Shown here piece after piece: positions 57,736 through 64,000 of a DNA stretch of 64,000 bases. Made by a program: the position numbers and the translations under genes. How positions within the stretch are numbered: position 1 is the first letter of the stretch; each line of letters starts with the position of its first letter. This DNA comes from Maea johnstoni (lineage: Eukaryota; Annelida; Polychaeta; Spionida; Magelonidae): positions 26,156,576-26,220,575 of the forward strand of contig OZ012685.1 in NCBI GenBank assembly GCA_963942565.1, in the 5' to 3' direction. The notes under the pieces were generated by a model that saw only the letters and a program-made list of their open reading frames with translations, searched no databases and had not been told where the DNA came from.

Positions 57736-57879
57736 GTTATCAACCCTGCAACCATATCAATATCAAAATGATAAAGCTCTAAGTTACTCCCAGGTAGACG
57801 CCATCTGGAGTTATTTACTCTCATGGAGGTGGGTGTGTAGGCACGTGCAATATATTTATTAAAATGTTCTGGTTACTTT

Positions 57880-58030
57880 TGTTACTTTACTCTGTGCTAA
57901 AAATGTCCTGTTAAGATCACTAATTCTCTTTTTTGCTTTGTGTTCCTGTTTTGTGATCATCAGGAAATATAGTTTGCATAACGTATGATTTTGTACAATC
58001 GATATGTGCAGTCAGTAAACATACAATGAA
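57880..58030 (+). mobile_element. Possible LINE 3' tail
   Basis: Shares GTATGATTTTGTA and CAGTCA(A/G)TAAACAT with 48640-48796. Confidence 0.35.
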
Positions 58031-58745
58031 ATACTGTACATAGCAAACAGCAGGGCCATCAGCCAGCCATTAGATATGCAACTATAGCCTAATGATGGAA
58101 CAGTAGTATTATGCTCCGTTTCCCCGGCCTCCATTGTTAGGAATATTTGCACTTCGTTGCCAGAAATACAGCGTGTGGAGTAAGGTGACCTATCGGATAC
58201 ATGTCAGTATTGTTCTCAACAGACAGAATACTATTGTACAATTTATTCACCAATTATTTCACAACGTGAGAGTATACTGATACAAATATGTTGATTTGAA
58301 ACATTAACGTGTGCACAAACATATTAAGGTGCCTAAACAATGAAGTACAACAATCGTGTGCCGGTGGCTTTACAAATAATCATTGAAGTACATGTATTAT
58401 ATTTTATGTGACGCTCTAGAAAAAAAGCTCACTATCGATGTGTGATGAACACTTCTCAGAATAATCAATACATGTATGTTTTCTGCTCTAAAACAGTAAC
58501 GGTGTTTTCACAAATGGCCTTTCGGCAACCGTTTACCGGTAATAGAAACAGCTATACAAACAAGTACCATTGCTGAAGAATTTCAAATAGCAATCCAGTA
58601 CCTGTAAAATCGCCCATGAGGTGAACATCTCCATATATAATACACACAAAAGAGTTTTTTCTGCTTTTAAGTACAAATTAGAACTACCATCAGCCTGGAC
58701 AGGTGTAAAAAGAAAACGTTTCTTTTACATGGTTGTAGCTGTGTA
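58031..58745. other. Unannotated intronic stretch
   Basis: Nothing recognised. Confidence 0.5.
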
Positions 58746-58780
58746 ATCAATATATTGTAAACACACACACTCACACACAC

Positions 58781-58866
<86 letters not shown>

Positions 58867-58868
58867 AT
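58746..58868. repeat. (CA)n-(TA)n-(TG)n array
   Basis: A CA-rich run (58760-58779), TA to 58860, then GTGTGT. Confidence 0.95.
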
Positions 58869-59740
58869 ATGAAACATAATTTGTACAACCACAACATTTA
58901 GTTTCGTATGTATTCATAGTCTGAGGATAATTACTATATAAACAATGACTGCATTCATGTTTGAAGGATTGTTTAAAATGTATGATCAGGTATGATAAAG
59001 GAGATACGTTTAACTCTATCCAAAAGAGCTTTTGACAGTAAGATTTCACAAAGATAGTGCGGGCCGTTAATCCCTGTTGAAATGAATACATTGTAGATTG
59101 TAGCTCTAAAACGTAACTACTATAGCCCCCTCAAACTTTTTCACTGAAGAAAAATGGTTTTCATTATAAAATATTTGATCTAGCATTTAGATGTAATACA
59201 CTTTTCACCTGAGTGATTCTAAAATCCGTAGTCATGTGATCGTTTTGTGTCGGTGTTGCTGCACATCAAGCTACTCTCTCACTAGTATAGGCAATGTGCT
59301 TTATGTGATTAAGATATTTCCGTATTGTCCAAGTCTAAAAGTTAGCCTTTAGAATGATTAAAAGTTTAAAATGATTTATAATTTTCAATTCAATTTTCAA
59401 TTTTCAATGTTCAATTTTCATTAGGGACATGAGTAGCGCAAAATGAATTGGGCTTGCACTCACTAGTACTAGTATCAGGGAATGAAAGGTGAAAAAATGA
59501 TCCGGACAAGTTCTATAACAGGATGCTATACGGATGACAGCTGCTGTAAAAGGATGTAATATTAAAGGATGTAATAATAGGAGTTGTGAGAGTGAGCGCA
59601 TCACCTGTTGAAGAGAACGTGGCAGATAACAGCTATCACTGACTACTAGTATGTGCGGAGTTCAATGTACATCAGTAGCGCAGCTACCTAGAGACCGCTA
59701 CGAAAGACTTGGACGGTCGTTTGAGTCCCAATACCAGTAA
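58869..59740. other. Unannotated intronic stretch
   Basis: A short direct repeat of CAATTTTCAA occurs near 59387-59420. Nothing else recognised. Confidence 0.5.
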
Positions 59741-59834
59741 AGGGCCCGTTTCCACTAGGCTGGTTGGCGAGCGGCTTACTGATGGAGAAACCTCTGCCGT
59801 CCCGCTCGCCGTCCCGCCTACTGGAAACGCACCC
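59741..59834. mobile_element. Harbinger-like 94-bp hairpin miniature element
   Basis: AGGGCCCGTTTCCACTAGGC at the left matches the complement of CGCCTACTGGAAACGCACCC at the right. The arms extend through GCGAGCGG / CCGCTCGC. Flanking TAA on both sides (59738-59740, 59835-59837) fits the three-base duplication of PIF/Harbinger elements. Confidence 0.7.
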
Positions 59835-59959
59835 TAACTGTGGGCTGCCCGTGACGTGCAAACCAGCTTAATCTGCCTTAGAAGGACAAAATCGTGATTC
59901 GCCAGTAGTGAATTAGAGCGAAAATACCCGTGGAAACCACCAACACACCTACTATAAAA

Positions 59960-60121
59960 ATGATACAAAATACCTAAAAATGATTGAAACCCAGTGGCAC
60001 ATGGGTACTCATCTGAGAGTACCCAACGATACCTATCCAATAAATACCAACATGACAGGGTTTAAATGTATTTCAAAAATCGTTGTGCTTTGAGCGAAAG
60101 AAGCCTCGGCATTGGAAGGGT
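59960..60121 (+). mobile_element. TTAA-type miniature transposon, family P, copy 8 (left end lost)
   Basis: Core CATGGGTACTCATCTGAGAG to CCTCGGCATTGGAAGGGT. It lies in the intron about 75 bases before the calcyphosin-like exon. Confidence 0.82.
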
Positions 60122-60194
60122 GAAAATGCCCCCTCCTTCCTACTACCTCCCAGGTCAAGATTGTTTATTAATCTATCACTTTGGTTCGTTTCAG

Positions 60195-60589
60195 GTATAA
60201 GAAGATGTCGGCCCAGAAGCCACTGAAGCGTCGCGATACGTCACATTTTATCCACGCCATGCGGAACCAGTGCATACAGAAACGCGGCGTGTGCGGCATA
60301 AAAATACTAGGTGCCATATTCCGCTCCCTCGACAAAGACTTTTCCAATAAACTCAGCTATCGAGAGTTCAAGACGGGGATAAAACATTTCGGCATGGATC
60401 TGACCGAAGAGGACTTGCAGGAGTTATTTAGGCGTTTTGATAAGGACCGAAATAATACAATTGATTTTAAGGAGTTCCTGACTGAACTGAGACCGCCCAT
60501 GGCGCAACCGAGAAAAGACGTCATCAATGAAGTCTTCAACAAGCTAGACAGAAATGGCGATGGCAAACTCATGGTCGACGATTTAAAAG
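60195..60589 (+). CDS. Calcyphosin-like EF-hand protein, main exon (three EF-hands)
   Basis: An internal exon from a TTCGTTTCAG acceptor to an AAAG/GTGAGT donor, ending in phase 1. The spliced product (residues 16-147) carries three EF-hand loops: DKDFSNKLSYRE (61-72), DKDRNNTIDFKE (97-108) and DRNGDGKLMVDD (133-144). Each has oxygen-bearing residues at positions 1, 3 and 5 and an acidic residue at 12, so all three should bind calcium. The surroundings (QCIQKRGVCGIKILG, ELFRRFDKD, LRPPMAQPRK, MVDDLKG) match the calcyphosin/CAPSL family, cytosolic calcium sensors often linked to ciliated cells. The family is about 205 residues long with a fourth hand; that C-terminal part was not found downstream and probably lies beyond the window. 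A miniature transposon begins 20 bases inside the following intron. Confidence 0.88.
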
Positions 60590-60609
60590 GTGAGTTTACG
60601 AGAATCGTC

Positions 60610-60750
60610 TACAGTGCCGATATTTTTGACATACAATAACTACCTGGGCAGTCCGGGGGATAATAAATAATGTTGTCCATGGGTGTTTGTACAACCAGGT
60701 ACTGGCAGACGTCCGGTCGACTGGTGCATGAATTGAATGTCTGTACTGTA
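60610..60750 (-). mobile_element. TA-type miniature transposon, copy 8 (internally deleted)
   Basis: TACAGTGCCGATATTTTTGA to GAATGTCTGTACTGTA, 141 bp; the inner half between GTCCGGGGGATAATA and CCATGGGTGTTTGTACAACC is missing. It starts 20 bases after the exon's splice donor. Confidence 0.85.
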
Positions 60751-61157
60751 GCATTTTCTGTAAAACTTAAGAGTGAAGCATGAGTTCGTTATTCAATAAG
60801 TTCTAATCACTTCCAAAATTTAAACATACTAAGAATAATCTTTTTAGAAACTCATGGTCGATGTGTTTAATCAGTGATCACACCTTTAGTGTCGTTAATT
60901 TCATTTGATATCAGAGTCTGATACCGCAAACCACCTGAAAGAAAATTGTTGAATAAGATAAATCGGGGAATACGTGGAGAAGTGTTGTTAAACTGAAGAA
61001 GAACAACAAATTCTATTCTAATATTTTTCAAAATACTTTGTCATTACTTTATTTCCATATGCACATGATCATTTTTACAACCCCGATGTGAATGGATTAA
61101 AGCATTTTTGATGAGAATCCCGCTGATCCTTGATCTCAGCATGACATGGTCGTGTTA

Positions 61158-61422
61158 TACAGTACAGACATTTAATTCTGCACCAGTCGACCGGACGTTT
61201 GCCAGTGTCTGGTAGTACAAACACTCATGTGTAATATGCCAAAAAAAATAATAAGCCAAGCACATCAAAGACTCGGGTAGCTTTGTGAATCAAACCTACT
61301 CTCAGTTGTGAGGTCATTCATGCATCTATGCCCAGGAAACTTGGTGGCAATTTGGCGAACGGTCGTGTATTATGCTTGGGCTGCTCATGCATTTAGTGCA
61401 GGAATTAAATGTCGGCACTGTA
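61158..61422 (+). mobile_element. TA-type miniature transposon, copy 9
   Basis: TACAGTACAGACATTTAATT to AATTAAATGTCGGCACTGTA, full length, same orientation as copy 1. Confidence 0.88.
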
Positions 61423-62049
61423 TGTGCAGCAACGTGAGGTGCTATTCAACATATGCCTGTATAAGCACAGTAAAGCCTTACTGTTGTGATGCACCTCAAC
61501 ACAGGGTCACATGGATGATATCTGGTGGATTAGCTTAAACTATACTGGTAAACTACGTCTAAATATAAACGTGACGTGCACGGAAGTTTGAAATCATGTA
61601 GGTAACCTATACGAGCGAAGAAAAATCGTAAAGCATTGTTGTTTTGGTATACATTAGCAACGTATATTCACTGAGGTAATTAATCAATGATGTTCATCGT
61701 GAATAAAAGATTAGGACGGGGATTAAGCTTACTGTCGCTAGGGAGACACAACAAACCGTTTTTTTAATACGGAGCGCTATGTTGAAATAAAACAAAAAAC
61801 GAGTTGTTTAAGAGTTCGCTTTGAAACATCAAAGTCCAAAGTAACATTATCTTGGTAAAATATCACGTTTCTCCAAATTCGACTGAAATGTATCCTTTCC
61901 CTGTGTTTTATATGATATCTCTATTCAGATTCTTTTATAACGAATGAATCCCGAGTGATTGCCTTTAAGTTTTAGAAAGTGCATTTTCCTATAAGTTCTG
62001 GAGTTACAAAGAATGCCCATGATTCAGAGACCAATCTCGTTACTTTCCC
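61423..62049. other. Unannotated stretch
   Basis: Searched by eye for the missing calcyphosin-like C-terminal exons without success. Confidence 0.5.
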
Positions 62050-62530
62050 TTAAGGGGGCTCGGGACCTTCGTTCTTTAAGTTAGACTTCCATGTAAAGAT
62101 TGACCAATGCTTTGGTTAATGTACCAGAAAACTCCAATAAACCGTATACTTTATGAAAGCTGAGACTTTGAAGAGGCCAAATATTCCAATCTAATTGTGG
62201 TACATCTTTACAATTTCCTGGGGGTTGGGACGAAAGGCAGAGATGATGATTTCTAATACATATGTTATTGCGAACAACCTCATATTTCAATGTTGATCCT
62301 AGAAAGCTGAAATTTTACTACATGATTGAAAATATCCTTAGACACGAATTTTTTTACTTATTTGATATATGCTTCATTCATTTCTTAATTCAACTTCAAA
62401 AATGAAGAAAAGTGAAAATCTACTGAAAATATTGATTATAACTGAAACTTGCTCTAAAAATCCTTTCGGAATAAAAGTTTTAACAAACAAAAAATAGTAC
62501 GTAAAGAACGAAGGTCAGTAGCCCCCTTAA
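62050..62530. mobile_element. TTAA-type miniature transposon, second family
   Basis: TTAAGGGGGCTCGGGACCTT plus CGTTCTTTAA at the left; complement of TAAAGAACGAAGGTCAGTAG plus CCCCCTTAA at the right. About 27-base inverted ends with TTAA outside suit piggyBac- or Kolobok-mobilised elements. The interior is AT-rich and non-coding. Confidence 0.82.
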
Positions 62531-62735
62531 TCCAAGCACAAGCCTGAGTTTCTGTCGATCACCTACAAGGAATATCTAATCATTTAGAATATGCCACTTC
62601 CCTATAAATCTGAGTAAAGGAGATCCAGTGTCCACGCCCTGACCACTATTTCGAATTGCTCTATCTATGCATTAACTTTTAGCGTTGCCACCTCACCATA
62701 ACAGAAACGTGGCAAGTATTTCGCTTTAATATTAA

Positions 62736-62952
62736 TGCAGTTGGTTGGTCAAGTGGTTAGCACGCTTGCCTTCGGCGCAGACAACCCGGGTTCGACTCCC
62801 GGTGGGGGCGCATTAAAAGAAAATGTATTTCCTTGCTGCTTTCCAGTGCTTCGGAGGGCACTGTAAGCCGTCGGTCCAGTCGGCCAAGAGCCTTAGTAGC
62901 GCGTGTTTCTTGTAATTTATATACCGACTTAAAATAAAGATTACATTTACAT
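62736..62952 (+). mobile_element. tRNA-derived SINE, family B, with target-site duplication
   Basis: The tRNA-like head has box A (TGGTCAAGTGG) and a perfect box B (GGTTCGACTCC), so it could be transcribed by RNA polymerase III. The body contains CAGTGCTTCGGAGGGCACTG and GTAAGCCGTCGGTCC, and the 3' end is a TTACATTTACATTT tail. An 11-base duplication TTTAATAT(T/C)AA lies at 62725-62735 and 62953-62963. It is a different family from SINE A. Acceptor-stem ends do not pair, so it is not a tRNA gene. Confidence 0.88.
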
Positions 62953-63206
62953 TTAATATCAAGTATTTTGCCATGAAAACGTGCCCATTCCAATCCTAAA
63001 AACTCCCTATCTTTTAAAATTGTCAACGTGATTCCTGTCACAAACAGTGAAGCGCTTGCTCTCATTGTAAAAACAATGTTTCAATACTTGACAATAGTGG
63101 CCGGAAACGAACTGACATTTCCTTCCACAAACAAACCCCCTCTATTGATAAATCGTGGCATCCAAACACGAACATGCACTCGTGGTTCTAAAAAAGATGG
63201 AATCAG

Positions 63207-63740
63207 ATCACGGGGGGCACTTAGGTATTTAGGGGGGTACATACGCTCGTTGTCAGACTTTAGAAATAACCCTAATGCACTGATTTCTGGCCAAAAAATC
63301 AACCTTATTTTTAAAAAACGCTGACTTTTTCCAGTAAAAAAACAACCCATTCGTTTATCAAACACTGACATTAGATGAACGGGAACACGTATTTTAACTT
63401 TATATTTTATAATCCTCTGCCTGTTTAGCGGCAGCAGACTCGGTAGTTCAGACATAAACATCGACAATAACAACATCAGATGCATAAGTAAGGTTCAATA
63501 TTGTTGAACTGCAGACTCGGAAGCTCAGTCACTTCGGGAGTTACTAGGCGTCAGAGCCGCGTATATTTCGTAAGGGGATTTTCACCCCCCATACTTCGTA
63601 CATGGGTACAAAAAAGTACCCTTCTTTTACAAAATCGCTGACATGCGGAGGTGTTCAAAAAGACCCCTTCCTCCGCGAAATACGTATCGCGGGTGCGGCC
63701 CCCTATGTACCTGAGTGCCCCCCCCCCCCCCCTGGGGATC
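63207..63740. mobile_element. Candidate miniature transposon with G/C-rich ends
   Basis: GGGGGGCACTTAGGTATTTA at the left resembles the complement of the right end (GGGGGGCACTCAGGTACATA). Arms extend about 30 bases with mismatches; no clear target duplication. Confidence 0.5.
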
Positions 63741-63977
63741 GGATTTCCATCGTCAGGATCAAGATGAATAGCGAAAGTTGATCCCTTCAGGTTATTAGAA
63801 ACCTACATTTCCTACTGAGGAAATTGCACTGAGATGAGCAAATCTTGTCCACGATAGTACACGGGTCTATTACAGATTACAAGCTAGGGGCACTAAGTAC
63901 ACATCTGGTCATTCTGTTCTACCGCTTGACTTTTTATCTTTCATAATGAATTTTGTTATGACTTTCTCTACTGTCCT

Positions 63978-64000
63978 TTAACCCTTATGCTGCAGGTGGC
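63978..64000 (+). mobile_element. TTAA-type miniature transposon, family P, copy 9 (cut by window end)
   Basis: TTAACCCTTATGCTGCAGGT: the left end only. Confidence 0.8.

Noticed and set aside
62736-62810. A tRNA gene
   Set aside because: Box A and box B are good, but the acceptor-stem ends do not pair, and a SINE body, tail and target duplication follow.

Overview
The window is animal nuclear DNA: AT-rich, intron-bearing genes, dense (TA)n microsatellites, and a mixture of TA- and TTAA-targeting DNA transposons, LINE tails, tRNA-derived SINEs and a DIRS-type element. The make-up suits an invertebrate (mollusc/other lophotrochozoan or invertebrate deuterostome); the sequence alone does not let me choose. 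It is gene-poor: I can support only two host genes, both incomplete or damaged.

Left part (0-8 kb). A class C G-protein-coupled receptor of the metabotropic glutamate receptor family lies on the minus strand in two exons (6782-4680 and 3701-3077). The ectodomain, cysteine-rich linker and first transmembrane helices are in one exon; the remaining helices and tail are in the second. The contacts expected to hold the ligand's amino-acid end are present, two of three basic residues for the distal carboxylate are replaced, and the second exon shifts frame in front of TM6.

Middle (8-51 kb). No host gene is visible. A DIRS-type tyrosine-recombinase retroelement fossil occupies about 17.13-21.40 kb. 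A Kolobok-like TTAA transposon carrying a THAP-domain exon occupies 31.61-33.27 kb. Two decayed minus-strand LINE pieces lie at 30.4-31.5 and 43.3-44.5 kb. Two short non-autonomous DNA transposon families are scattered over the whole window, nine copies each: about 250 bp with TACAGT...ACTGTA ends (Tc1/mariner-like), and about 210 bp with TTAACCCTT...AAGGGTTAA ends. Copies of a tRNA-derived SINE are also present, two with visible target-site duplications.

Right part (51-64 kb). A calcyphosin-like EF-hand gene runs on the plus strand: a first coding exon at 51413-51456, an intron of about 8.7 kb filled with repeats (including a 200-N assembly gap inside a TA array), and a second exon at 60195-60589 with three EF-hands. 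The rest of the gene was not found in the window. Further miniature elements and one more SINE fill 57-64 kb.

The two genes have no evident functional link. I saw no operon-like cluster, CRISPR array, rRNA or true tRNA gene. Most of the open frames in TA, CT, CTA and CATA arrays are products of simple repeats and are not genes.
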